Below, one piece after another: positions 1 through 9,158 of a stretch of 64,000 nucleotides of DNA (position 1 is its first letter; each line of letters opens with the position of its first letter). The notes under the pieces were generated by a model. That model ran no database searches. It worked only from the letters and a program-made list of their open reading frames with translations, and was not told the origin of the DNA. Source of the stretch: CAIKMD01 sp963740675 (GTDB taxonomy: Bacteria; Pseudomonadota; Alphaproteobacteria; ATCC43930; CGMCC-115725); NCBI GenBank assembly GCA_963740675.1, contig CAVUFS010000003.1, positions 682,001 through 746,000 of the forward strand, written 5' to 3'. Position numbers and translations under genes: made by a program.

Positions 1-63
1 TGCGGCGAGCGCGAGCACGCCCGCGGTCAACGTGATCGCGAGGAAATTCGCAAGACGTTTCAT
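1..63 (-). CDS. N-terminus of an exported protein (partial)
   Basis: Only the first 21 codons lie in the window; the gene continues to the left. They read MKRLANFLAITLTAGVLALA, which has the basic N-terminus and hydrophobic core of a Sec signal peptide. A purine-rich GGGAG lies about 12 bases upstream of the ATG. The gene is divergent from the TAXI gene at 280, so the 216 bases between them probably carry both promoters. The function of the mature protein cannot be judged. Confidence 0.5.
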   Translation of the reverse strand, partial: MKRLANFLAITLTAGVLALAA

Positions 64-279
64 TCCGCGGCGAGAGCTCCCATCTGGCGCATGGTCTCCC
101 TGTCTTACTTCTTGTTCCTTGTTTGGCGTAAATTTTACACGTGTTCGGGCCGCCATGCCACGATTTGGACGGGGCCTCGGCCACGGCATTGCCGCTTTAC
201 ACCCGTCGCCGGTTTCGGCTTGGATGACACTGGAGCCCGCGCATAAACGCAAGCGGGCCGGGAACAGGAGGAGAAGCTC

Positions 280-1245
280 ATGCCTATGAAACATCTCGTT
301 CTGTCGATCGCCGTCGCATTCGCGATGGCTGCCGGTACAGCCCAGGCTCAGGTCGTGAGCATCGTCACAACGCCCGCGGGAACCTTTACCAATTCATCCG
401 GTGCCGCGCTCGCGAAAGCAATGATCGATCACGCGAAGCTGCGCGTCGTGGTTCAGGCTCAGGCGGCAAACGGGCTCAACGCCGTCGCCGGCGGTACGGC
501 GACGATGGGGCTTTCAAATTCGTTCGATACGACCTTTTTCGTCGAGGGCATCGAATACTATGCCAATGAAGGCCCCCACAAGAATATACGTGTCATAGCG
601 CCGCTCGTGCCCTACCAGATCGGGATGTTCGTGCGCGCCGACAGCAACATAAAAAAGGTCGCCGATCTCAAGGGCAAGCGCGTCTCGAGCGGATTTAACG
701 CGCAGAAAACCATCGCGACGATCATCGCCGCACAACTCGGCAATGGCGGACTCACCTATGATGACGTGCAGCAGGTACCCGCGCCCAATGTGGCACGCGA
801 GGCCGAGGATTTCACCAGCGGCAAGGTCGACGTGTTGTTCTTCGCGATCGATTCCGCGGCCGTGAAGCAAGCGGCGGCGACGGTTGGCGGCTTGCGCGCG
901 CTCCCGCTCGATACCTCACCCGAGGCGCTCGCCCGCATGCAGAAGGTAATGCCAGGCTCCTACATCGTGAAAGTCGACCCCGCGCCCGGGCGGGACGGCA
1001 TCGACCAGCCGACCGATCTCCTCGCTTTCGACATGGTTCTCTACACCAACGACCAGGTTGCGGAAGATACGATCTATCGCGCGACCAAGGCGATCCATGA
1101 GAACAAGGACGCGCTCGCCGCGACTTTCGTCGGCTTCAAGGCGTTCGATCCGAAGCATATGTCGACGCCGGTTAAGGACGTGCGGTTCCACCCGGGCGCA
1201 CTGAAATTCTACAAGGAAGTCGGTATCGCACCGCCCGCGTCGTAA
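280..1245 (+). CDS. TAXI-family TRAP transporter solute-binding protein
   Basis: A 321-residue periplasmic binding protein of the TAXI family (TRAP-associated extracytoplasmic immunogenic), which normally delivers carboxylates to a TRAP permease. Residues 1-23 form a Sec signal peptide ending in AQA. The mature protein starts with the family's typical segment (VSIVTTPAGTFTNSSGAAL) and has the mid-protein 'DLKGKRVSSG' signature. AGGAGGAG ends six bases before the ATG at 280, which favours that start over the ATG at 286. No TRAP permease gene lies nearby, so the partner must be encoded elsewhere or be absent. The ligand is unknown. Confidence 0.85.
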   Translation: MPMKHLVLSIAVAFAMAAGTAQAQVVSIVTTPAGTFTNSSGAALAKAMIDHAKLRVVVQAQAANGLNAVAGGTATMGLSNSFDTTFFVEGIEYYANEGPHKNIRVIAPLVPYQIGMFVRADSNIKKVADLKGKRVSSGFNAQKTIATIIAAQLGNGGLTYDDVQQVPAPNVAREAEDFTSGKVDVLFFAIDSAAVKQAAATVGGLRALPLDTSPEALARMQKVMPGSYIVKVDPAPGRDGIDQPTDLLAFDMVLYTNDQVAEDTIYRATKAIHENKDALAATFVGFKAFDPKHMSTPVKDVRFHPGALKFYKEVGIAPPAS

Positions 1246-1301
1246 GCATCGGGACCGGGCTTCTGCGAGCGAGATGGACCGTCGCTCCGCGCGATGGTTT
1301 C

Positions 1302-1930
1302 TCAGACGAGATGCGCTGGCAGGCCGCCGGCGAAGCGGCTGAGCTCGATCCCCTGCCCCAGCGGCAACAGCAGCGATTGCATCTGCGGCTTCGCTCGCAC
1401 GGCACGGCGATAATCGGCCGCCTCGGCGTGATGCGCGGCCGGCTCGATCATATTATCGGCCGCGATGACCGCGCCGGGCGCGAGCTTCGGATAGAAAAGA
1501 TCGAAGCACGGGATGTAGAGGTCTTTCCAGATATCGAGCAGAACGAAATCGAAAGGGCCCGGTAGCGTCTTCAAGATGTCGAGCGCATCGCCATGGTGGA
1601 ATTCGACCACGTCGGCAAGGCCTGCTTTGGTGATCGCCGCGCGCGCATAAGCCTGCTTCTTCGCCAGGGCCTCGATGGTGACGACCTACCGCCGATCGCG
1701 CGCGCCGCCTCGGCAAGCCACACCGTCGAATACCCATTCGAGGTGCCGAGCTCGAGCAAGCGTTTCGGCTTCAGCGCCTTGACCAGCAGATTGAGGAACG
1801 CGCCCGCCTCTTCGCCGATCGGCAGCGAGCGTTCGTCGCTCGACAAACGTCGGCCGCCGGCTCGGCCCGCCGCTTCCTCGACAAAGCGCTGGTCGTAATC
1901 GGCGAAGACTTGTTCTACCGCGGCATCCAT
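1302..1930 (-). pseudogene. O-methyltransferase (family 3 type), frameshifted
   Basis: SAM-dependent O-methyltransferase of the catechol/caffeoyl-CoA type (about 209 codons). The N-terminal frame (from 1930) holds the SAM-binding motif ELGTSNGYSTVWLAEA. The C-terminal frame holds VEFHHGDALDILKTL and FDFVLLDIWKD, the motif with the metal/SAM aspartates. The two frames join near 1681-1688 if one base is restored (expected G-R-V-V-T-I-E). Both halves are well preserved, so this is either a very recent mutation or an assembly error. If the sequence is correct the gene is inactive. The next gene leftwards is convergent. Confidence 0.75.
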
Positions 1931-1993
1931 CGTGCGAGCTCCTTATGCCGGCGTGCCTTCATGATAACGCGCGCCGGCGTTTTCGGCTCCCGC

Positions 1994-2923
1994 TTACTTT
2001 GCTTTCGGCGGCTTCAGCGAGTTGTAGACGACGCGCGTGAAATTGGTGCTCGCCTGTTCATTGGCGTTGAGCTTCACGTCCCAATCGGCGAAGACATGTG
2101 CCGCGACTGCGTCCTGCTCGCTCTTTCCCGCCTTGATCAGCTTTGCAACGCGATCGCGCGCCTCGATCAGGAAGGCGCGATAGGTGACGAGATCTGACTT
2201 ATGCGCAAGCGGGCCATGGCCTGGCACGATCTGCGTCTTGTCGTTGGCCATTTTGATATATTTATCGACGCCTGCGATCATGCCTTTGATACTGCCGCCA
2301 TTGGCGAAGTCGATATTGGGATAGCGGCCGAGCACCACGACATCGCCGGTCGCCAGGATATTGACCTCGGGGAAATAGACGTAGCTGTCGCCGTCGGTAT
2401 GCGCATTGGCGATATGCCCGATCTTGGCGGTCCGGCCTTTCACCTTGAGCGTCGGGCCGGTATTGCCGGTGTAGGTCTTCGTCGGCACGGCATCGGGCGG
2501 CAGGCCGGCGGTATGCGCGCCGGTCAGGCCGTTGGTCGAGCCTTCGAGCATCCGCTTCTTCACATTCTCATGCGCGATGACGGTCACGCCTTCCTTGATG
2601 AAGGCGGCATCGCCGCTGGTGTGATCGGGATGGAAATGCGTGTTGACGATGTCCTTGATCGGCTGCTGGCTCACGGCGCTGATTGCGGCGCGGACTTTGT
2701 CATGCACCGGCGGGAATTCCGCATCGACCATCAGGATGCCGTCGCTGGCGGTAACGATGGTGATATTGCCGCCCGGGCCCAAAAGCATATAGGCGCCCTG
2801 GCCGAGATCCTTGGTCGTGATCTGCGCGTTCGCGAGATCCTGCTGTTGCGCCCAGGCGCTTGGCGCGCCGCCAGCGAAAGCGATCGTCGCGGCCGCCAGG
2901 ATAGTCATTGCTAAGCGTTTCAT
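1994..2923 (-). CDS. Exported MBL-fold metallo-hydrolase
   Basis: A 309-residue metallo-beta-lactamase-superfamily protein. Starting at the ATG at 2923 (GGGGAGG nine bases upstream) gives the signal peptide MKRLAMTILAAATIAFAGG...WAQQ, so it is probably periplasmic. The zinc ligand motif THFHPDHTSGD (HxHxDH) is intact, with further ligand regions NAHTDGDSYVYF and PGHGPLA. The layout resembles quinoprotein relay system zinc metallohydrolases and other SoxH-like members rather than true beta-lactamases. The substrate is unknown. Confidence 0.85.
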   Translation of the reverse strand: MKRLAMTILAAATIAFAGGAPSAWAQQQDLANAQITTKDLGQGAYMLLGPGGNITIVTASDGILMVDAEFPPVHDKVRAAISAVSQQPIKDIVNTHFHPDHTSGDAAFIKEGVTVIAHENVKKRMLEGSTNGLTGAHTAGLPPDAVPTKTYTGNTGPTLKVKGRTAKIGHIANAHTDGDSYVYFPEVNILATGDVVVLGRYPNIDFANGGSIKGMIAGVDKYIKMANDKTQIVPGHGPLAHKSDLVTYRAFLIEARDRVAKLIKAGKSEQDAVAAHVFADWDVKLNANEQASTNFTRVVYNSLKPPKAK

Positions 2924-2998
2924 GGCGAAAACCTCCCCTTTTCCATCCTGGCTATGGCTAGCCGGTGGACGGCCTGCAAAACACATTCCCGCGAGGCG

Positions 2999-3931
2999 CT
3001 AATGCGCGGCCCGCACATACTCGACAAGCGCGCGGCCGACCTGATCGTCGGGGCTGCCGATGCTGCCGATCTCGGAAATGTGGTTGTGGCCTTTCACATA
3101 CAGAAAGGCCGGGCATTTGCCGTCGCGCACGCACATGCGGCCGGCGAAATCGTACGCCTCGGGCGCGAGGAATGCCGGATCGTATTCCGCGGTGATCAGC
3201 ATCATCGGCAGCTTGCTCTTCTCGAGGAACGGTCCGGGCACGCGCGACGGGATGACGCTCGGATCGCCGTAATAGACCCGATCCGCCTCGCGCACGCCGG
3301 ACGGCCGCGATGCCGGCAGGCTGACGAGGATTGCCGCGGCGATACCGGGGCCCGATTTCGGATAGATGCGCTTGTCGAGCACGTAACTCGCGACGAGATT
3401 GGCGCCGGCCGAATGACCGATCAGCACGATGCGTTTTGGATCGCCCCCGTAATGCGCCGCGTTCTTCTTGAGGAAGGCGACGACCGCGGCAACGTCTTGC
3501 GCTTCCGCCGGCCAAACTACTTTTGGCGCGAGACGATAATTCACATTCACCGCCACCATGCCGTGCTGTGAGAGATAGGTTGGGACGTTGGCGTAATCTT
3601 TCTTGTCGCCATTCACGAACCCGCCGCCATGCACGAACACGGCGACCGGCAAGTTGCGGGCTTTTGCCGGTGTATAAATGTCGATCTTTTGCATCGGGTC
3701 GTCGCCATAGGCGACGTCGCTGGCCACAGTTACCGAAGCCGGCGGCGTGAACGGCGCCAGGCCTTTCATCAGCTCGTTCGTCTTGGCGATCATCGGCCGG
3801 TCGAGTGTCGGGCCGAGCGCTGCAATGCCGCTCGCCACGTCATGTGGCAAGCGCGAGATGTCAGCTTTGACGACACCGCTCCACAGCAACACAACAGCGG
3901 CACAGGCTGCCGCAACGACCGTCTTCCTCAT
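2999..3931 (-). CDS. Exported alpha/beta hydrolase (esterase/lipase)
   Basis: A 310-residue alpha/beta-hydrolase of the hormone-sensitive-lipase/BD-FAE type. The oxyanion-hole motif HGGGFVNGD, nucleophile elbow GHSAG, an acid residue in EYDPAF and a histidine in KGHNHIS make a complete catalytic triad. The start at 3931 gives a signal peptide (MRKTVVAAACAAVVLLWSG...KA) and sits directly after a GGGGAGGGAG stretch. It probably hydrolyses short-chain esters in the periplasm. It follows the MBL-fold gene's promoter side in the same direction, with 75 bases between them. Confidence 0.85.
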   Translation of the reverse strand: MRKTVVAAACAAVVLLWSGVVKADISRLPHDVASGIAALGPTLDRPMIAKTNELMKGLAPFTPPASVTVASDVAYGDDPMQKIDIYTPAKARNLPVAVFVHGGGFVNGDKKDYANVPTYLSQHGMVAVNVNYRLAPKVVWPAEAQDVAAVVAFLKKNAAHYGGDPKRIVLIGHSAGANLVASYVLDKRIYPKSGPGIAAAILVSLPASRPSGVREADRVYYGDPSVIPSRVPGPFLEKSKLPMMLITAEYDPAFLAPEAYDFAGRMCVRDGKCPAFLYVKGHNHISEIGSIGSPDDQVGRALVEYVRAAH

Positions 3932-4148
3932 CTCCCTCCCCTCACCGTGCTTCGCACTTATCCACATGAGATTACAGTTTATTTAGGTCTGCGGCAAAAA
4001 TATCACAACTCAACCAAACATGTGTCTTGTAACACGCGCGTCATCTAATCGACCAAGAAGTGTCATCACGCCTTTCTAGGATCGCGGCGCTGCGCTGCAA
4101 AAAAGAGAGCGCAGCCCTCGGGGAAATCCACACAACGAAGGATCAGTG

Positions 4149-5714
4149 ATGTCTCTTAAGACGTATCTTCTCGGCAGCGCCGCGCTTTGCGGTGCGCTTA
4201 CGGCTGTTGCGCCGGCACATGCGCAAAGTTCCGCCACTCTCAACAACCAAATTCAAGCGCTGCAAGAGCAAGTGCGCGCCCTTAACCAGCAATTGCAGAA
4301 CCTGCAGACCCAGGTTGTGCAGACGCAGCGCAACACCGCGGTCAACAGCGCCGCGGTCGCCGATATGAAGTCGGCTCCGCCGCCGGCCGCGAGCGGTGTC
4401 GTGGTGTCGATGCCGAACAACCGCCCGACGATCTCGAGCGCCGATGGCCGCAATTCGATCGCCATCACCGGCCGCGTCCATTGGGATGTGGGCGATTACA
4501 TGAACGTCGATCCGAAGAATTCGCATGTCGGCCCGACGCAGCTCAACAGCGGCCAGAACGTCCGCCGCGCCCGTCTTGGTGTCACCGGCAAGGTCGCGGG
4601 CGATTGGAACTACGCGCTGATCTACGATTTCGGCGGCTCGACCGATAACGGCCCGGGCACGCCCGGCAGCACCGGCGCCACCGCGACCGGCGGCATCGAG
4701 ACGGCGGAAATCAGCTACACCGGCTTCCGGCCGTTCGTCATCGAAGGCGGCGTTCAGGACATCCCCTACACGCTCGACGAAGCGACCAGCTCGAACGACA
4801 TCATGTTCATCGAGCGCGCGTCCTCGCAGGTCATCGCGGCCAATCTCGTCGCCGGCGATTTCCGCTCGAATTTCGGCGGCCATTGGAACGATGACCGCGC
4901 CTGGGTCGGCGCTTATTTCACCGGCCCGGCGACCGGCACAATCCACGGCGTCACGAACGGCGTGGCCCAGGAAATCGGCGCCGTCCAGCGCGCGACCTAC
5001 CAGGTGCTGCAGAACGATAACTATTCGCTGCATGTCGGCGTCGACGCATCTGAGTTGCTGAAGCCCGAGACCTCGGTTGGCTCGCGCGTCGTGACCAACT
5101 TCTCCGACCGGCCCGAGCTGCGCATCGATCCGACCTCGATCATCAACACCGGCACGCTGGGCAGCGCGACCAATCCGGTGACCGGCGCAAGTGTCGTCGG
5201 CGCCGAATTCGCCGGCGGCGTTGGCCCGCTCTTCGGTCAGGCCGAGTACTTCCACTACAACGTCAACCGCCAGGGCCTCTCCTCTGCGAGCTTCAACGGC
5301 GGCTATCTCCAGGCGAGCTACACGCTCACCGGCGAGCATCGGAAGTACAACCCGTCGACCGGCGCCTATACCGCCATCTCGCCTGCTCATCCCTTCGACT
5401 TCGCACATCTCTCCGAAGGTGCCTGGGGTGCGCTCGAGCTCGGTGCTCGCTACAGCATCATCGATCTCGACAGCAACTACAGCTCGGGCCAGGTCACCAG
5501 CGCCTCGACCAGCGCAGTCGCCGGCGGTAAGCAACAGGTGTTCACGATCGGCGCCAACTGGTACGTGAACAACAACATCCGCTTCATGCTCGACTACCTG
5601 CACGGCAAGATCGACAAGCCGGAAGGCACGTCTGGTGTGGCGGGTGCGCCCCTCGGCAGCGATATCGGCCTGAGCTACAACGCCATCGCCTTGCGTACCC
5701 AAGTCGCCTGGTAA
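4149..5714 (+). CDS. Outer-membrane porin, OprO/OprP (phosphate-selective porin) family
   Basis: A 521-residue outer-membrane beta-barrel. A signal peptide ending AHAQS is followed by a heptad-like coiled coil (about residues 27-60, LNNQIQALQEQVRALNQQL), a linker, then barrel strands with the family hallmark QNVRRARLGVTGKVAGDWNY. The chain ends in an aromatic-rich strand and a terminal tryptophan, as expected for BAM-dependent insertion. GAAGGA six bases before the ATG at 4149 favours that start over the in-frame GTG at 4146. A strong terminator follows. The N-terminal coiled coil plus barrel is typical of alphaproteobacterial OprP-like porins. The solute is probably anionic but unproven. Confidence 0.88.
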   Translation: MSLKTYLLGSAALCGALTAVAPAHAQSSATLNNQIQALQEQVRALNQQLQNLQTQVVQTQRNTAVNSAAVADMKSAPPPAASGVVVSMPNNRPTISSADGRNSIAITGRVHWDVGDYMNVDPKNSHVGPTQLNSGQNVRRARLGVTGKVAGDWNYALIYDFGGSTDNGPGTPGSTGATATGGIETAEISYTGFRPFVIEGGVQDIPYTLDEATSSNDIMFIERASSQVIAANLVAGDFRSNFGGHWNDDRAWVGAYFTGPATGTIHGVTNGVAQEIGAVQRATYQVLQNDNYSLHVGVDASELLKPETSVGSRVVTNFSDRPELRIDPTSIINTGTLGSATNPVTGASVVGAEFAGGVGPLFGQAEYFHYNVNRQGLSSASFNGGYLQASYTLTGEHRKYNPSTGAYTAISPAHPFDFAHLSEGAWGALELGARYSIIDLDSNYSSGQVTSASTSAVAGGKQQVFTIGANWYVNNNIRFMLDYLHGKIDKPEGTSGVAGAPLGSDIGLSYNAIALRTQVAW

Positions 5715-5748
5715 ATTTTTCTCCCCTATCTATCCCCGCGGACTCCAC

Positions 5749-5780
5749 GCCCGGCTGACGCAAGTCAGCCGGGCTTTTTT
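5749..5780 (+). terminator. Rho-independent terminator of the porin gene
   Basis: A perfect 11-bp GC-rich stem (5749-5759 with 5764-5774), a GCAA tetraloop and six consecutive T residues, starting 34 bases after the porin stop codon. It separates the porin from the convergent small gene that ends at 5796. Confidence 0.93.
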
Positions 5781-5795
5781 CATCGGAGTACGCGA

Positions 5796-6041
5796 TCAGC
5801 TCGGCGGGAAAAAGAGATAATCCCATCCCGGCAACGGGAAGCCCTTCGCATCGCGATAGTTGTCGTAACCATCATAGATACCCGTGGTCGGTACGCGGCC
5901 CATGTCAACGCCGGCGGTGGCGTTGTCGATCAGATTCGGCGACGTCGCCGAAGCCGCGAAGGCAGGCGCGAGCGGAGCGCCGATGCCGACGGCAACAAAG
6001 CTGGCGAGAGCGAATGCATGGCGCGCGTAGTATTTGGACAT
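5796..6041 (-). CDS. Small secreted protein with YDGYD...PLPGW motif (copy 1)
   Basis: An 81-residue exported protein with signal peptide MSKYYARHAFALASFVAVG...AFA. The mature part is only about 50 residues and ends with YDGYDNYRDAKGFPLPGWD. The same motif closes the divergent gene at 6253, so the two are paralogues although their leaders differ. AGGAGA six bases before the ATG supports the start. It lies between the OprP-like porin and the alginate-export-type barrel, which suggests an envelope role. I recognise no named family. Confidence 0.72.
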   Translation of the reverse strand: MSKYYARHAFALASFVAVGIGAPLAPAFAASATSPNLIDNATAGVDMGRVPTTGIYDGYDNYRDAKGFPLPGWDYLFFPPS

Positions 6042-6252
6042 GGATGTCTCCTGGTCAGGTTGTGAGGCGGAAGAAGGAGCGTTCCGTCGTATGGATCGCT
6101 CTCGGCCATTGAAACCATGACCCGCTGCGCTTTATTCCCGCTCTGTGCCAACCCGCATAGGCGCATGCCCGCGGAATAAATTCCTTGCGCGCTGAGTTCT
6201 CCTCGATGTCGTTGCAGACAGGCTGCGACGTCCTCGAACGGAGCAAACATCC

Positions 6253-6483
6253 ATGTCACGATCCCATCGCTGGCCCCTCGCCCTCGCCACCATCGCGCTG
6301 CACGGCGTAATCGCGCTCTCGGGCACATCAAGCGCCTTCGCGCATGACGCCGCCATCAACGTCGATGGCCAATATCACTCGGTCACCAACGGCATTGCCG
6401 ATTACGATGGCTTCGATCGTTTTCGCGATCCGAGCGGTCAGCCTTTGCCGGGTTGGCAGCAGATGCTCAACAACAACGGTTGA
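6253..6483 (+). CDS. Small secreted protein with YDGFD...PLPGW motif (copy 2)
   Basis: A 76-residue protein with a signal peptide (MSRSHRWPLALATIALHGV...AFA). The C-terminal half carries DYDGFDRFRDPSGQPLPGW, matching the motif of the divergent gene at 5796-6041. GGAG nine bases before the ATG supports translation. The 211-base interval between the two starts should contain both promoters. The function is unknown. Conserved D, R, G, P and W positions suggest a folded or ligand-binding peptide rather than chance. Confidence 0.72.
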   Translation: MSRSHRWPLALATIALHGVIALSGTSSAFAHDAAINVDGQYHSVTNGIADYDGFDRFRDPSGQPLPGWQQMLNNNG

Positions 6484-6687
6484 CATCGAGGCTGCATCGG
6501 CACGGCGTATCCCGCCGTGCCGATGCAGCGCTTGCCGCGAAAGCAGCATTACCGCCGTACGCGCGACTTTATTCCAAAACTATTTTCCCGACCTCACTGA
6601 ATAGTGCCGCAACTGCGTCGGTCTTGGTCCTCGAAGCGCTGCTCTTCTTCCACATGACAGCGTCTTTGTACTCACGGGGGAAGGCCG

Positions 6688-8399
6688 ATGTCGAACACAC
6701 GCAAAGCATATTTTTTCACACGCTCGCTGCCGGTCTTCGCGGCAACCGCATTGCTCACCACTCCTGCTTTCGCACAGATCATGCCCGCGCCGGCGCCGCT
6801 TCTATCCGCGCGATCGCAATGCAGCCCCTGTATTACAAGGACGGCAACGGACCGGGCGCGAGTTATCTTCAGCGTTGGTTGCCGTCCAATTATGGTTGCC
6901 CCGCTTCCGCGCAAGGCAGCGACCCGGTCAGCCAATACACCAATCCGCTCAAATGCATTGCGCTCGGCAACGGCGGCGATTCCTTTATCACGCTCAATGG
7001 CACGGAGCGTCTGCGCAACGAAAATGTCTCGCATACCAATCTTCACGTTACCGCGACGACAAACGCCAACGGCACCCCAGGCCGCAACACCACGCTCAAT
7101 CAAACCGAACGTTACATGACCCATTCGGCGGTCGGCGCCGATCTTCACATCACCGATCACTTCCGCGCTTACGGCCAGATCGACAACGCAACGCAATCGG
7201 GCCGGCAGATCCAGGGCGGACCCCAGGCCACCAACCGCAATACGCTTTCGTTGATGGATCTCTTCGGCGAAGGCCGAATCAAACTCGGCGAGACGCCCGG
7301 CGCGCTTCCGGGTCTCGAGAATACGATCCTCGGCTTGCGCTTCGGGCGCGAGAACACCGGCTTCGGCAGCGACAATTATTGGAATACCGTGAATGGCGGC
7401 ACCAATCTTGCCGCCGGCGCGCTCGACGGGGTGCGTGTTTTTGCCGATCAGGGTGGACGGCGACTCGATCTCTTTGCCTATCACTTCGTCAACGCGGTGA
7501 ATTTCGATCCGCACGGCGGGCGCGAGGCTTTCCTCGATCGCGACAATGCCAAGCAGTTGTTGTGGGGCGCTTATTTCAGCAATGATCTGCCGCGCTCTGC
7601 CGTGCTCGGTATGGATACAAAGACCGGCATCGATGCGTTCTACTACGGCTACAGCAATCGCGCGGCGCAATACACGAACCGCGCCCTTCTCAAGAATCCC
7701 GCATCGCTTGCTATCGCCCCGGCGGGCGCGAGCTTCGTCACGGCGCATGACTATCGACACAGCCTTGGGCTGCGCTTCTTCGGCGATATCGGTCCATTCG
7801 ATGCGGATTGGTCGGGTGTGATCCAACGCGGCTCGTTCGGCGCACGCTCCGTCGAGGCCTGGGCCTTTCACACCAGCACCGGCTACAACTTCGCTCTGCC
7901 TTGGAAGCCGTGGATCGGGCTGTGGTTCGATGGCGCGTCTGGCGGCGTCGGGCGCGATACGATTTCGACCTTTCAGCCCATGCGGCAGAATGCCTTCGCG
8001 ATCAGCACCATCTCGGTCTCGCAGGCGCTCAGCAACGTCATCGATGTTTCGCCGCGCATTGCGCTCGCGCCGACATTCGACATCGGCGGATTCCATGTCG
8101 AGAAACTCAGCGTCTCCTTCTGGTACTCGCTTTACTTCCGGCAGAATCAGGGCGACGCGGCTTATGGCGGCACGACTTTCGGCAACCAGACCACAGCGAG
8201 CGTCAATCCTTATCAGACGACGGCCGTTACGCGCGGCCAATTCATTGGCCAACAGCCGAATATCCGCCTCGCTTGGGCTTTCGCGCCGCATTTCAACTAC
8301 GGACTTGACCTCGCCTATCAGTTCGAGGGGTCAGCCCTCAAGGCGGTCGGCGCCAAGGACACGCTCTACATCCGCAATCAGATCGCATTCGACTTCTAA
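6688..8399 (+). CDS. Alginate-export-type outer-membrane beta-barrel, apparent frameshift after the signal peptide
   Basis: An outer-membrane barrel of the alginate export/OprD-like class (about 570 residues). The mature chain begins around MQPLYYKDGNGPGASYL and contains LGLRFGRENTGFGSDNYW and LDGVRVFADQGGRRLDLFAY, typical of this family, ending IRNQIAFDF with a terminal Phe. The only credible signal peptide (MSNTRKAYFFTRSLPVFAAT...AFAQ, start 6688 after GGGGGAAGG) is in another frame. The frames join between about 6800 and 6825 if one base is missing. Without the shift the barrel frame has no exported N-terminus. It lies upstream of the ECF sigma gene. Confidence 0.75.
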
Positions 8400-8591
8400 T
8401 TGAGCTTCCGCATTTGGCGAGCTCTTCCCCACCCTCCGCGCTAGCGAGCCGGTGGGCCACGAAATTCTTTGCTCGCGAGAATAAAGGCACCGCGAAAGCG
8501 ATCTTCCCAGGACAGACAGGAGCCCATGGGTGTGACGATCGAGATGTCTTCCGGTTGGCGTGCCGCAGCACATCAACGTCAAAGAGGAGCA

Positions 8592-9158
8592 ATGATGGCT
8601 GATTCCAAGGCGCGCCGCTTCGAGCAGCTGGTCATGCCGCATCTCGATTCCGCTTACAACCTCGCCCGCTACCTGACGCGAAACGATGCGGACGCGCAGG
8701 ACGTGGTGCAGGAAGCGTGCATGCGCGCCTTCAAATACTTCGACGGATTCGATGGCCAATACGCAAATGCGTGGTTGCTGAAGATCGTCCGGAATACCTG
8801 CTATAGCTGGCTGAAAGAAAACCGCCCTTCGGAAGAGACCCTGACGCTCGACGACGATCTCGATGAGATCGATCGCGATCAGGCGGCGATGGCGATGAAT
8901 GCGCGCGGTCTCGGCCGCAGCCCCGAAGAGCTGGTCGGTATCCGGCGCGATACCGAGCGCCTCAATCGGGCCATCGAAAAACTACTGCCGGCCTATCGCG
9001 AAATCCTGATCCTGCGCGAGATGAATGATTTCTCCTATCGCGAGATCGCCGACATCGTCGGCGTGCCGATCGGCACTGTCATGTCTCGTTTGGCGCGCGC
9101 TCGCGGGCTGTTGCAGGTCGCTCTGCGAACTTCCGCCGATAGGAGTATGGCGCAATGA
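8592..9158 (+). CDS. ECF-type RNA polymerase sigma factor
   Basis: A 188-residue sigma-70-family ECF factor. Region 2 includes HLDSAYNLARYLTRNDADAQDVVQEACMRAF. Region 4 carries LPAYREILILREMNDFSYREIADIVGVPIGTVMSRLARAR with its helix-turn-helix. Two ATGs (8592, 8595) follow GAGGAG. The stop overlaps the anti-sigma start by four bases (ATGA), so the two are translationally coupled. It directs core polymerase to a stress regulon. The neighbouring porin and secreted-protein genes are plausible targets, but no matching promoter was identified. Confidence 0.92.
   Translation: MMADSKARRFEQLVMPHLDSAYNLARYLTRNDADAQDVVQEACMRAFKYFDGFDGQYANAWLLKIVRNTCYSWLKENRPSEETLTLDDDLDEIDRDQAAMAMNARGLGRSPEELVGIRRDTERLNRAIEKLLPAYREILILREMNDFSYREIADIVGVPIGTVMSRLARARGLLQVALRTSADRSMAQ

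Noticed and set aside
4143..5702. Long open frame on the minus strand opposite the OprP-like porin
   Set aside because: It is a mirror of a high-GC coding sequence, has no family features and lies fully under a clear porin gene.
6672..8291. Long minus-strand open frame opposite the alginate-export-type barrel
   Set aside because: Arg/Ala/Asp-rich antisense shadow without motifs; the plus-strand barrel is convincing.
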